6,852 nt of DNA from Lysobacterales bacterium (lineage in GTDB: Bacteria; Pseudomonadota; Gammaproteobacteria; Xanthomonadales; Marinicellaceae). Position 1 is the stretch's first letter. Every line of letters starts with the position of its first letter. The notes below the pieces were generated by a model, which did no database searches, was not told the origin of the DNA, and saw only the letters and a program-made list of their open reading frames with translations. A program made the translations under genes and the position numbers. Where the stretch lies: assembly GCA_027083915.1 (NCBI GenBank), contig JALWML010000137.1, forward strand, positions 1-6,852. Reading direction: 5' to 3'. This document shows positions 1-6,631 of this stretch, piece by piece.

Positions 1-1239
1 AGACCCTTCGAGTAAAGTTGCCTGCAAAGAAAAGGCAACCAAAGGTGTACCAAAAACTAATGTTGAATCATTAATGCCTCGTAGTTTAGGTGCTTGCTTG
101 AGTGCAAATAATACAGCTATAACTGTGTACAAAATAAAATATGCCACTAAGAAGAGTTCAACTGTGTTAAAAAATTCAGGTTTATAATATTGGTAACCCC
201 AAGCGGTGCCTATACCAAAAGTTGCAACAAAACCAACCACATTGAGGATTCTCCACGATTTAAACCACGCTATAAAAAACACACCTAAATCAAGCAATAA
301 ATAATAAGAAAATAGCTGTACATGACTGCCATGTCCGGTTGAAGTCAAAATAGGAGCGGCAAAACCGCCTATCAGACCAATCACAGCAAAAGCCAGAGAG
401 TCTTGAATAACTGCCAAAAAAGCTGTTGCCACAACAATAACAACCAACAAACCCATTACCGTTGATGGTGGTAACAAATCATGAATTCGCATGGCAGCAA
501 ACAAAGTTAAATAGAGTAAACCAATGCCGCCACCTTGCAAACTCAAGGCATAGTTTCTTCTGTTAGATCGTAATTTCCACCCCAAAAACAAGAGGGTAAA
601 ACTGACAATCACGATGCCATAATAGCGGTATTCGATTGGAAATGTGGTGCGTTGAGCCACGTATTTAAGCAAGAAAGCAATACCAACAAACAAAACCAAC
701 ATTCCAGTTCGTACTAAAGCATTGCCACCAGTAAAATAACCCAAGACCAAGTCTTTGGCTTTATCAAATAATCCATCCAAAAAACTTGGCTGTTGTCTTA
801 ACTCAACCGCTTCATCAGATTCAGGCTTGTCATCTTTAAAAAAAACTGTTTCATCCTGTGAGTCAGTGTCTGCAATTTGATTAGAAAGTGGCTCTTGTGA
901 CACTCTCGCAGGGAAATACCTCGGTTTATATTTGGACTCTTTGCTAGAATTTTTTTGAAGCGATATATTAAGCTCAGGAATATAATCTTCCACCAAGTCA
1001 TCAATTTTTTCTTCTTCAGGTTCATGTGTATCACTAAGTTCTTGAGTTTCTTCATGCTGATGACTTGGAGAATGATGCTCAAGTGAATCAATTTTCATCT
1101 GTAATTGATATAGACTTTGGCGCAAGGAATAAACCCAAGCAAAAACGAAACCGAGCAATCCGCCTAAAATAAAACGAGAGCCTTCATCATTAGCACTGCC
1201 AATTACCATGCCAATAACAATGAAAATTACATAAACCAT
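1..1239 (-). CDS. DUF2339 family polytopic inner-membrane protein, N-terminal part (runs off left edge)
   Basis: An open frame of 413 codons starts at the ATG at 1239-1237 and is still open at base 1. The product begins with two hydrophobic segments (about residues 1-14 and 23-38). A hydrophilic, acidic and His/Gln-containing linker follows (about 40-155). From about residue 174 there is an array of membrane helices. The stretch FLLKYVAQ (189-196), a GWKLR motif (about 220-224) and ALSLQGGGIGLLYLTLFAA (231-249) are what I recognise as the DUF2339 signature. Family members are usually much longer, with twenty or more helices, so more than half of the gene is probably missing here. The start is supported by the Shine-Dalgarno AGGTGAG six bases upstream. 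The molecular function of the family is not established, and no catalytic residues can be pointed to. The family call is from memory of its motifs; the open frame and helices are seen directly. Confidence 0.88.
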   Translation of the reverse strand, partial: MVYVIFIVIGMVIGSANDEGSRFILGGLLGFVFAWVYSLRQSLYQLQMKIDSLEHHSPSHQHEETQELSDTHEPEEEKIDDLVEDYIPELNISLQKNSSKESKYKPRYFPARVSQEPLSNQIADTDSQDETVFFKDDKPESDEAVELRQQPSFLDGLFDKAKDLVLGYFTGGNALVRTGMLVLFVGIAFLLKYVAQRTTFPIEYRYYGIVIVSFTLLFLGWKLRSNRRNYALSLQGGGIGLLYLTLFAAMRIHDLLPPSTVMGLLVVIVVATAFLAVIQDSLAFAVIGLIGGFAAPILTSTGHGSHVQLFSYYLLLDLGVFFIAWFKSWRILNVVGFVATFGIGTAWGYQYYKPEFFNTVELFLVAYFILYTVIAVLFALKQAPKLRGINDSTLVFGTPLVAFSLQATLLEGS

Positions 1240-1245
1240 TATTTA

Positions 1246-1252
1246 CTCACCT
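1246..1252 (-). promoter_or_regulatory. Shine-Dalgarno site of the DUF2339 gene
   Basis: On the minus strand AGGTGAG lies six bases before the ATG at 1239. It is a good match to the anti-Shine-Dalgarno complement and fixes this ATG as the start, ahead of the internal ATG ten codons in. Confidence 0.75.
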
Positions 1253-1320
1253 AAGATTGATAAAGAAATAGTAACCTGAGATTCATTACAAGTAAAACAA
1301 TAGATTAAGAGTAGCGTTTA

Positions 1321-1349
1321 TTAATACCTCAAGTTCAAACTAATGTAAA
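1321..1349 (-). promoter_or_regulatory. Candidate sigma-70 promoter for the DUF2339 gene
   Basis: Read on the minus strand, TTTACA (1349-1344, five of six to the -35 consensus) is followed by a 17-bp spacer and TATTAA (1326-1321, four of six to the -10 consensus). Transcription would start near 1314, giving a leader of about 75 bases before the ATG at 1239. It lies just past the terminator of the upstream operon, where a separate promoter would be expected. The region is AT-rich, so chance matches are easy. Confidence 0.35.
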
Positions 1350-1383
1350 CAACTCTAAACATCATATCTAATAATAAGCTCAC

Positions 1384-1416
1384 AAAAAAGCCCTTAATTT
1401 TTCTAAGGGCTTTTTT
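1384..1416 (-). terminator. Rho-independent terminator of the exported-protein operon (symmetrical)
   Basis: AAAAAAGCCCTTA (1384-1396) and TAAGGGCTTTTTT (1404-1416) form a perfect 13-bp inverted repeat around a seven-base loop. The stem contains the GC-rich block GCCC/GGGC and ends in a run of six U when read from either strand. It lies 28 bases past the stop codon (1446-1444) of the 1083-residue protein gene. The likely job is to end that minus-strand operon and separate it from the DUF2339 gene. The symmetry means it would work in either direction, but no plus-strand gene lies to its left within the window. Confidence 0.9.
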
Positions 1417-1443
1417 AGGTTATAAACAGTTGCTTAAAAGATT

Positions 1444-4400
1444 TTATTCAAAACTATCTTTAAACAACGCTTGGTTAATAACAGTTTGAGTAGAAGCAGA
1501 ACTATTGTAAGTCGCAGCATCTACAGGGTTAGTCATAGTTGCAGTAGCCGTATTATCAATTGTACCACCTGCATTAATATCCGCTAACACTACTGTATAG
1601 GTATAATCCATACATGTTGCTATAGCTCCTGCTGCTAATGATGTTGGAATACAGGTTAATACACCTGCCATAGTATCATTTACAACTAAGTTATCTAATG
1701 CAACACCACCAGTATTTTCGATTGAAACACTGAATGTGATAACATCATTTTCATCAGCTTCGTCAGGATGACCATTATCAGTTGTTAAAACAGCTGTTTT
1801 GGTTATTGCCACACTTGCTGGGGCAATAGAGGTACAGACTCCGAATGTTCCAACATTAGATATATCAATGTCATCAACTTTCCAGTCTCCCGCTCCAACA
1901 AAGGCATCTGTTGTTGAACGCCACCTTACTTGTATTAATTGTGATGCATATGAAGATAAATCGACCGTGACTTCAGTAAAAGTAGCAAGGTTTCCTGTCC
2001 AAGCAGGTGCGCCATTTCCGTCATCTAAAGCGCCATTGTAACCACCAGATGTAATATTTGCTCCTAAATCAGTCCAGTTTGCACCGCTATCTACTGTAAT
2101 TTCAAGACGACCACCATCCCAGTTGTTTTCAAAGTCAAACTTGTGGAAAAAGCTAAGAATAGATGTTGCTGTTGGAGCAAACTCTTTAGTGGCAATTGAT
2201 TTATCAGTAGCGGTTGGAACATCAGTAGATACAAAAGCATTACCTGTTCCTGTTGTATGGTCATCACCAAATTGTAAATCCCATACTTCAGCGCCTGCAT
2301 CTTGGATTCTTACCCAACCAGAAGCTTCGGCATCTGCTATATCAGCATAAACCTCTAAGTCATCACTAAATACTGAAGGTACAATTGGTCCTGTTGGTAT
2401 CGATGAGAATACAATGGTATTTTCATCTTCTAAATTATTGTCTAAATCCTCAGCTCTAACTATATAAAAGTATTCTGTACCAGAGATTAGAGAGCTATCC
2501 ATGTCACCATAAGATAAAGTAGTTAAACCAGTAGCAATTTGATTTCCTGCATTGGGTGTAAATACACTTGAAGTTGACCTATAGACAGAGTAGTTCAATG
2601 TACCTGCTCCATTTGGACATTGGGAGGTGCCAGATGACCAAGATAAGTTGTTTGTGCATTGTTCAATCGCAGGATTTGATGCGTTCTCGATACCTGAGAA
2701 TGTTGGGGCTAAGGTACATACACCAGTAGCTGTGACCGAAACCTCATTAGAAGCAGGAGTCAAACAACTTACTCCATCACTGGAGCGAATAATATAATAA
2801 TAGGTCGTTCCTGCTGATACTGTATTATCATTGTAAGTATAGGTGCCAGAACTACCAACACCTGGTGAGGTGTCTGCAACTGTGCCAATCTCAATATAAC
2901 CAGTTCCTGCTGATGTTGTTCTATAAACTTTGTAGGTTGTCATGGTAGGCTCTGTTGAGTCGTTCCATGAAATTTGCACATCATTAGCGGCAGCATTAAC
3001 AGCACTTGATACATTAATTGGATCTAAAGCTAACAAGCAACCACATTGTTCGAATTTAAAGGAGGCAATTCGGGTATTCCAATTTGATGTTGGGTTATAT
3101 TGCGCTGTATACCAAAAAGTACATTCATCAACAGGGTCAACACTTAGCGAAGTATAGTCTCCGTATCTTCCAGAACCATTGGATGCACTGCCTTCAATGA
3201 TGGATGTTTCTCCTCTTGGCATTGTGCCTGCTGGATCATCTTTTAATCGTCCAGAATATCGCATGCCAGCATAAGTACTAGTACCTGAAGTATTATAACC
3301 AATAGCAATATTGCCATCTCCATCCATTGCAGCAGACGCCATCCAACGGTGGACACCATCATTTAATGTATAAGTTCCTTCGTCCTTTAATACCCAACCA
3401 CCATTTGTTGTTGCAGCGGGTCTTTCAAGTTGCCACCAACGGACTCCGTGATAGTCGTTACCATCAACATCGGTGACCATATTACCAACTAAATATTGTT
3501 TTGTATCAATTGTTCTGTGTTGAACTCTCCACATAAGAGGTTGTTTTAATGGAAATAAATTGGTTGCTCCATCTGGTTGTGGAACTGACAAATCTCCGAA
3601 ATTTGTACCACCTAAATTTGTATCAAACTCACTAACAACGATATTAATTGGTCCCGTAATCGAGCTATTGGCAGGAGTATCAAAGTCTGTTGTAAATTCC
3701 CAAATTTCCAAAACATCATCAGCACCAGGATCTCCATGGTATTCGCTGTCACGATGACGCATAAATATACCAGGTGAACCTGCAGGCGGTGGGATATCAC
3801 CGTCAGCATCTGCTGGCATCATGTGTTGAAAACCAAAGCCTGGTAGCCCAACAGTTTGAAATACTTGATACCCTCTTGCCGTAAGACCTGCAAGCATATT
3901 AACTCTGTCAAGGGCATATTGCCTGTTATTTTCATTGGCGCCAATATAATAAGCTTCATTCCAGACACCGAATTTAGGGTAATCTGGACGGGTTCCAGAT
4001 TCAGAACCAAATTCGTAGATGAACCATGTACTGCTAGTCGCCCCAATCGGGTCGGCAGTTTTAGAAACATATATACAGAAAGAAGTAGGAGTAAACTCAG
4101 TGAGTACCCATCGACCTTTGGGTTGTCCCGCTCCATTATCCGCAAGTTGATCAAACATAATAACTGGATCGCCATCACCACCACTACAGCCAGTACCTGC
4201 ACCTGCAGCGATTGCATTTAATAAAAATTGGCTAGCAATTGTTCCGTCCGATTTGTTAATTATCAAAATCTCTGAACTTGTGCCATTATTGATTGATTGA
4301 ATATAATAATCTAGCCCTACATCACCATTGGTATCAGAGGGATTAACACCTGTATATCCTAAACCATCAACATTAACTAAAGGTGTGTTGAAGGCGCTAG

Positions 4401-4695
4401 GAGAAAAGTTTTGTGGTAAATCCAATTGTTTTTGTGCTAAAGAATCAAAGCCATACCCTCTATCAGCAGGAGCTGGTCTTTGCCAATCTTTTGGGCGATT
4501 GTATTGCATTGGGATTTCCTTAACCGGATCTCCTGGTTGCCATGCTCTTGGAGCTGAAAAGTTTTTTAGATTAACCGTAACAATGGCTGGCGTTACTGGC
4601 TCTCCTATGTAATCAGGTCCAAATCGAGTTGTTTCTGATTGTGATTGTAATGAAATTATTAATAGTATTAATGAATATAAGGGTGTTTTCTTCAT
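1444..4695 (-). CDS. Large exported mosaic protein: propeller-like region, two Fn3-like domains, jelly-roll, DUF11-like repeat, FKDSFE tail
   Basis: The product has 1083 residues. Residues 1-20 are a Sec signal peptide (MKKT, a hydrophobic core, then QSQS), with likely cleavage near residue 20. A Pro-rich linker runs to about 100. Residues about 105-550 form a region with repeated beta-blade-like sequence, including PSDTNGDVG (119-127), GDGDPVIMFDQLAD (173-186), HRWMASAAMDGDGN (449-462) and GDYTSLSVDP (512-521). I associate these with a family of large secreted proteins of unknown function. Two fibronectin-III-like domains follow (about 555-657 and 660-768, with YKVYR and YSVYR strands), then a jelly-roll/MAM-like domain (about 775-950) with one Asp-box-like TVDSGANW (867-874). 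A DUF11-like domain (about 960-1070) holds VSIENTGGVALDNLVVND-type strands. The chain ends ALFKDSFE with no C-terminal membrane helix. No enzyme active site is recognised; adhesion or matrix binding is a guess. The start is fixed by GAGAGGA five bases upstream. It is the second gene of an operon. Confidence 0.9.
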   Translation of the reverse strand: MKKTPLYSLILLIISLQSQSETTRFGPDYIGEPVTPAIVTVNLKNFSAPRAWQPGDPVKEIPMQYNRPKDWQRPAPADRGYGFDSLAQKQLDLPQNFSPSAFNTPLVNVDGLGYTGVNPSDTNGDVGLDYYIQSINNGTSSEILIINKSDGTIASQFLLNAIAAGAGTGCSGGDGDPVIMFDQLADNGAGQPKGRWVLTEFTPTSFCIYVSKTADPIGATSSTWFIYEFGSESGTRPDYPKFGVWNEAYYIGANENNRQYALDRVNMLAGLTARGYQVFQTVGLPGFGFQHMMPADADGDIPPPAGSPGIFMRHRDSEYHGDPGADDVLEIWEFTTDFDTPANSSITGPINIVVSEFDTNLGGTNFGDLSVPQPDGATNLFPLKQPLMWRVQHRTIDTKQYLVGNMVTDVDGNDYHGVRWWQLERPAATTNGGWVLKDEGTYTLNDGVHRWMASAAMDGDGNIAIGYNTSGTSTYAGMRYSGRLKDDPAGTMPRGETSIIEGSASNGSGRYGDYTSLSVDPVDECTFWYTAQYNPTSNWNTRIASFKFEQCGCLLALDPINVSSAVNAAANDVQISWNDSTEPTMTTYKVYRTTSAGTGYIEIGTVADTSPGVGSSGTYTYNDNTVSAGTTYYYIIRSSDGVSCLTPASNEVSVTATGVCTLAPTFSGIENASNPAIEQCTNNLSWSSGTSQCPNGAGTLNYSVYRSTSSVFTPNAGNQIATGLTTLSYGDMDSSLISGTEYFYIVRAEDLDNNLEDENTIVFSSIPTGPIVPSVFSDDLEVYADIADAEASGWVRIQDAGAEVWDLQFGDDHTTGTGNAFVSTDVPTATDKSIATKEFAPTATSILSFFHKFDFENNWDGGRLEITVDSGANWTDLGANITSGGYNGALDDGNGAPAWTGNLATFTEVTVDLSSYASQLIQVRWRSTTDAFVGAGDWKVDDIDISNVGTFGVCTSIAPASVAITKTAVLTTDNGHPDEADENDVITFSVSIENTGGVALDNLVVNDTMAGVLTCIPTSLAAGAIATCMDYTYTVVLADINAGGTIDNTATATMTNPVDAATYNSSASTQTVINQALFKDSFE

Positions 4696-4700
4696 TTTTT

Positions 4701-4707
4701 TCCTCTC
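4701..4707 (-). promoter_or_regulatory. Shine-Dalgarno site in the 12-base operon junction
   Basis: On the minus strand, the TAA of the DUF4097-like gene (4710-4708) is followed directly by GAGAGGA, five A residues and the ATG at 4695. The whole junction is 12 bases, so ribosomes ending the first gene could restart on the second. This supports a two-gene operon and fixes the start of the 1083-residue protein. Confidence 0.8.
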
Positions 4708-5451
4708 TTAAATTACTTTGTGTTCTATGAAATGAATGTATCCAGTGTCAGTTTGAATTTTGTACATGTCAAATGATTTTATGGGGCGGTATCTTTTGGT
4801 TCTTTTCTCAATTGTTTTATTTTCTAAAAATCGAACAGAATTGCTCGTTATAATGCTACCTGTAATAATGTCAGCTCTTGGAATTTGTTTCCTTTCATAA
4901 TCAACCCTAATACTGCCTGTATGAGTGGTTAAACGAATAGTTTTGGATGCTTTGTTAGGTAGTTTTGTAAACTTAATATTTCCACTTTTTGTGAAAATAT
5001 GTGCAGAATTTGTCGTCTTTACTGTTACGTTGGAATTATTACTTTCAATGGTTAATTCATTCCCTATTGTCTTGGTGCTAAGATTTCCTTTTTCAATTAA
5101 TATTTGCAGTTCTAAATCTTTTGGTAAAATAATCACGGCATCGACTCTTTCCTTACTGCTAGCTATTGGAGGATTTGTGTATTTTATTTCTAAGTATAAA
5201 ACATTATTGTTAATCTCATGAAATAATTTTGCTTGATGTTTTTTTGAAAATTGTGAAACAGCATGAAAGACAATACTGTCTTGCTTAGTTTGACGCACTC
5301 TCATATCGCCATATAAATTTTTTACAACAACTTTGTTAAAAGAGGATATATCTTCAGTATTATAGGTAAGTCTTTGGACTTCAATGTCTTGCGAGTAGGT
5401 AGCGGAATTTACGATTAATAACAAAAAGGTTATATATATTTTAGGTAGCAT
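4708..5451 (-). CDS. Exported DUF4097-like beta-repeat protein
   Basis: The product has 247 residues. It opens with a signal peptide (hydrophobic stretch about 5-17, then NSATYSQ; cleavage probable near residue 20-21) with no lipobox cysteine, so a soluble periplasmic or secreted protein is expected. The mature part is made of short beta strands with recurring turn motifs: KNLYGDMRVRQ (44-54), EKGNLSTKT (120-128), TKSGNIKFTK (154-163), THTGSIRVD (176-184), ITGSIITSN (196-204) and TDTGYIHF (234-241). Repeated G-x-I/L-x-V strands of this sort are what I know from DUF4097/DUF2807-type beta-helix proteins, whose function is unknown. It is the first gene of an operon with the 1083-residue exported protein, 12 bases apart, so the two probably act at the same place. 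No clear Shine-Dalgarno precedes the ATG at 5451. The family call is motif-based; the repeats and export signal are visible directly. Confidence 0.75.
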   Translation of the reverse strand: MLPKIYITFLLLIVNSATYSQDIEVQRLTYNTEDISSFNKVVVKNLYGDMRVRQTKQDSIVFHAVSQFSKKHQAKLFHEINNNVLYLEIKYTNPPIASSKERVDAVIILPKDLELQILIEKGNLSTKTIGNELTIESNNSNVTVKTTNSAHIFTKSGNIKFTKLPNKASKTIRLTTHTGSIRVDYERKQIPRADIITGSIITSNSVRFLENKTIEKRTKRYRPIKSFDMYKIQTDTGYIHFIEHKVI

Positions 5452-5535
5452 TGACTATAAGAGGTGAAAAATTTGTAACATCATACACTATCCTTACGAC
5501 TTACTTAATAGTTTATAATTGATTTTTAACTTATT

Positions 5536-5558
5536 CTTTATTGATATGGTCAATAAAG
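5536..5558. promoter_or_regulatory. 23-bp dyad upstream of the SorC-gene -35 box
   Basis: CTTTATTGA (5536-5544) and TCAATAAAG (5550-5558) are perfect 9-bp inverted arms around TATGG. The dyad ends exactly one base before the predicted -35 hexamer at 5559, a usual place for an activator or a second repressor site. It also lies upstream of the divergent DUF4097-like gene. No U-tract follows, so it does not look like a terminator. The protein that would bind is unknown. Confidence 0.5.
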
Positions 5559-5587
5559 TTGATATTTAAGCCTTTATGAAATATATT
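5559..5587 (+). promoter_or_regulatory. Sigma-70 promoter of the SorC regulator / deoC operon
   Basis: TTGATA (5559-5564, five of six to the -35 consensus), a 17-bp spacer and TATATT (5582-5587, five of six to the -10 consensus) make the best promoter match in the window. Transcription would start near 5594, leaving a leader of about 25 bases before the ATG at 5620. The -10 box lies inside the palindrome at 5577-5590, so a protein bound there should block RNA polymerase. Confidence 0.6.
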
Positions 5588-5590
5588 TCA
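5577..5590. promoter_or_regulatory. Probable SorC-family operator O1, perfect 14-bp palindrome over the -10 box
   Basis: TGAAATATATTTCA reads the same on both strands. Its TGAA-N6-TTCA layout matches the operator ATTGAACAAAATTTCAAT that I recall for the SorC-family DeoR of Bacillus subtilis. It covers the predicted -10 box and lies 29 bases before the ATG of a SorC-family gene, so autorepression relieved by a sugar phosphate is the simplest reading. The palindrome is seen; the binding protein is inferred. Confidence 0.6.
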
Positions 5591-5595
5591 CATAC

Positions 5596-5609
5596 TGAAT
5601 TATATTTCA
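5596..5609. promoter_or_regulatory. Second operator-like site O2, imperfect copy of O1
   Basis: TGAATTATATTTCA matches the palindrome at 5577-5590 in 13 of 14 positions and breaks its symmetry at one base pair. Its start is 19 bp downstream of the first, just under two helical turns, so two dimers or one tetramer could bind on nearly the same DNA face. It occupies the predicted transcription start and leader. SorC-type regulators are commonly tetramers, which fits paired sites. Confidence 0.5.
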
Positions 5610-5619
5610 TTTGTATTTA

Positions 5620-6567
5620 ATGCCAAATCATCAACTCAATTTAGCGACAAAAGCTGCATGGCTTTCATATATTGGTGGCTATACACAAAGCCAAGTGGCA
5701 AAACGATTAAATGTGTCCACTGCCAAAGCCAATCGTTTGATTTCATTGGCTCATGCCAATAATTTAGTGAAAACATTTGTTGAAGGCGTGACAGTGGAAT
5801 GTGTTGCACTGGAAGAACAGGTAATAAAATGTTTTAACTTAAACTCTTGTACAGTTGTTCCTGATTTTGACAATGAACAATCTGAATTCAATGCGGTAGG
5901 TTCGGCAGCAGCTAATTTTTTACACCAGTTATTAAAAAAAACAAAAAACTCAGTTATTGGTATTGGTAAAGGACGAACACTTTCTTCTGTTATCGAACAC
6001 TTACCAAAAACCAAAGGCATTAATCTGCAATTTGTTTCCGTATCTGGTGGATTGACACGTAAATTCTCAACCAACCCATTTGATGTCATTCATAAAATTG
6101 CCGAACGGACATCCAGTGACGCTTATTTTTTGCCTGTGCCTTATATGGCAAAAGATAAGCAAGAAAAAGAGATGCTGTTATCGCAACAAAGCGTTGTACA
6201 AATGTTGGACTTTGCCAAAACAGCGGATATTTATATCGTCGGAATTGGTTCAATCCAGAGCAATGCCCATGTACATGAAACAGGACTAATTGAAGAAAGT
6301 ACGTGGCAAATGATGATTAAAAAACAAGCAGTAGGCGATTTTATGGGTGAGTTCCTCGATAAAGATGGAATTAAAATAAACGACAAGTCCAACGATTTAT
6401 CACTTGGATTAACCAGCAATGACATCAAAGGCAAAAAAATCATAGCCATAGTCGGTGGCAAACAAAAAGGCATTGCCACATTAGCCGCATTAAAAACAAA
6501 CACAATAACCGATTTAATAATCGGAGAAGAATCAGCAAAACAATTGTTAGTGAATATGGGGCGTTGA
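5620..6567 (+). CDS. SorC-family sugar-phosphate-responsive transcriptional regulator, probable DeoR-type regulator of deoC
   Basis: The product has 315 residues from the ATG at 5620. Residues about 8-50 are a helix-turn-helix (GGYTQSQVAKRLNVSTAKANRLI), the usual SorC-family N-terminus. Residues about 55-315 are the effector-binding domain, with the family landmarks GIGKGRTLSSV (114-124), VSVSGGLTRK (139-148), ADIYIVGIGSI (202-212), AVGDFMGEFLDKDG (237-250) and IIAIVGGKQKGIATLAAL (274-291). Length is typical. A TTG nine bases upstream is in frame, but the ATG gives the normal family N-terminus, and neither has a clear Shine-Dalgarno. The next gene on the same strand is deoC, 64 bases away, so the likely effector is deoxyribose-5-phosphate. 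Two operator-like palindromes sit over its promoter, suggesting autoregulation. The family is firm; the ligand and target are inferred from context. It is unrelated to the E. coli DeoR fold. Confidence 0.9.
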   Translation: MPNHQLNLATKAAWLSYIGGYTQSQVAKRLNVSTAKANRLISLAHANNLVKTFVEGVTVECVALEEQVIKCFNLNSCTVVPDFDNEQSEFNAVGSAAANFLHQLLKKTKNSVIGIGKGRTLSSVIEHLPKTKGINLQFVSVSGGLTRKFSTNPFDVIHKIAERTSSDAYFLPVPYMAKDKQEKEMLLSQQSVVQMLDFAKTADIYIVGIGSIQSNAHVHETGLIEESTWQMMIKKQAVGDFMGEFLDKDGIKINDKSNDLSLGLTSNDIKGKKIIAIVGGKQKGIATLAALKTNTITDLIIGEESAKQLLVNMGR

Positions 6568-6605
6568 CTTTAGTCAACGAGTTTTTTAATGGACTAAAGT
6601 CCATT
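6563..6605. repeat. Twin related palindromes between regulator and deoC (REP-like pair or attenuator)
   Basis: GTTGACTTTAGTCAAC (6563-6578) and AATGGACTAAAGTCCATT (6588-6605) are perfect dyads of 7-bp and 8-bp arms, separated by GAGTTTTTT. Their 10-base cores, GACTTTAGTC and GACTAAAGTC, are reverse complements, so the second is an inverted copy of the first. The arms differ by paired changes that keep pairing. The stop codon of the regulator (6565-6567) lies inside the first dyad. Each can fold alone, the first being followed by a T6 run, or the two cores can pair with each other in a 10-bp stem. A REP-type mobile palindrome pair is as likely as an attenuator. No other copy is visible in the window. 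Confidence 0.7.
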
Positions 6606-6615
6606 CTCCAAAGAG

Positions 6616-6622
6616 AAAAAGG
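6616..6622 (+). promoter_or_regulatory. Ribosome binding site of deoC
   Basis: AAAAAGG ends nine bases before the ATG at 6632. It is a weak to moderate Shine-Dalgarno, about ten bases past the second palindrome, so a hairpin at 6588-6605 would not cover it. Confidence 0.5.
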
Positions 6623-6631
6623 TAAATATTT

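Noticed and set aside
798..1091. 97-codon minus-strand open frame inside the DUF2339 gene
   Set aside because: It is a shifted frame of the acidic linker region; the in-frame reading from 1239 is open throughout and matches a known family.
2071..2097. Asp-box-like TVDSGANW suggesting a sialidase
   Set aside because: There is only one such motif, and it lies in the jelly-roll domain, where similar strand-turn sequences are common. No sialidase arginine triad or repeated Asp boxes are seen.
3856..4221. 121-codon plus-strand open frame opposite the 1083-residue protein gene
   Set aside because: It lies wholly antisense to a clear coding gene, has no recognisable domain or Shine-Dalgarno, and its product looks like a reverse-strand shadow. 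The same applies to the shorter plus-strand frames at 1799-2041, 4328-4612 and 4925-5221.
5480..5508. Promoter for the DUF4097-like gene using TATGAT (5485-5480)
   Set aside because: The -10 match is good, but the hexamer at the right distance (TTAAGT) is poor and no extended -10 is present, so I did not list it.
5536..5558. CRP/FNR-type site in the divergent region
   Set aside because: The dyad lacks the TGTGA-N6-TCACA and TTGAT-N4-ATCAA layouts: its spacer is five bases and the arms differ.
5611..5619. TTG at 5611 as the start of the SorC-family regulator
   Set aside because: It adds only MYL, lies two bases past the second operator-like site, has no Shine-Dalgarno, and the ATG at 5620 gives a normal family N-terminus.
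5751..6089. 112-codon minus-strand open frame inside the SorC regulator gene
   Set aside because: It is antisense to well-conserved SorC motifs and has no family resemblance of its own.
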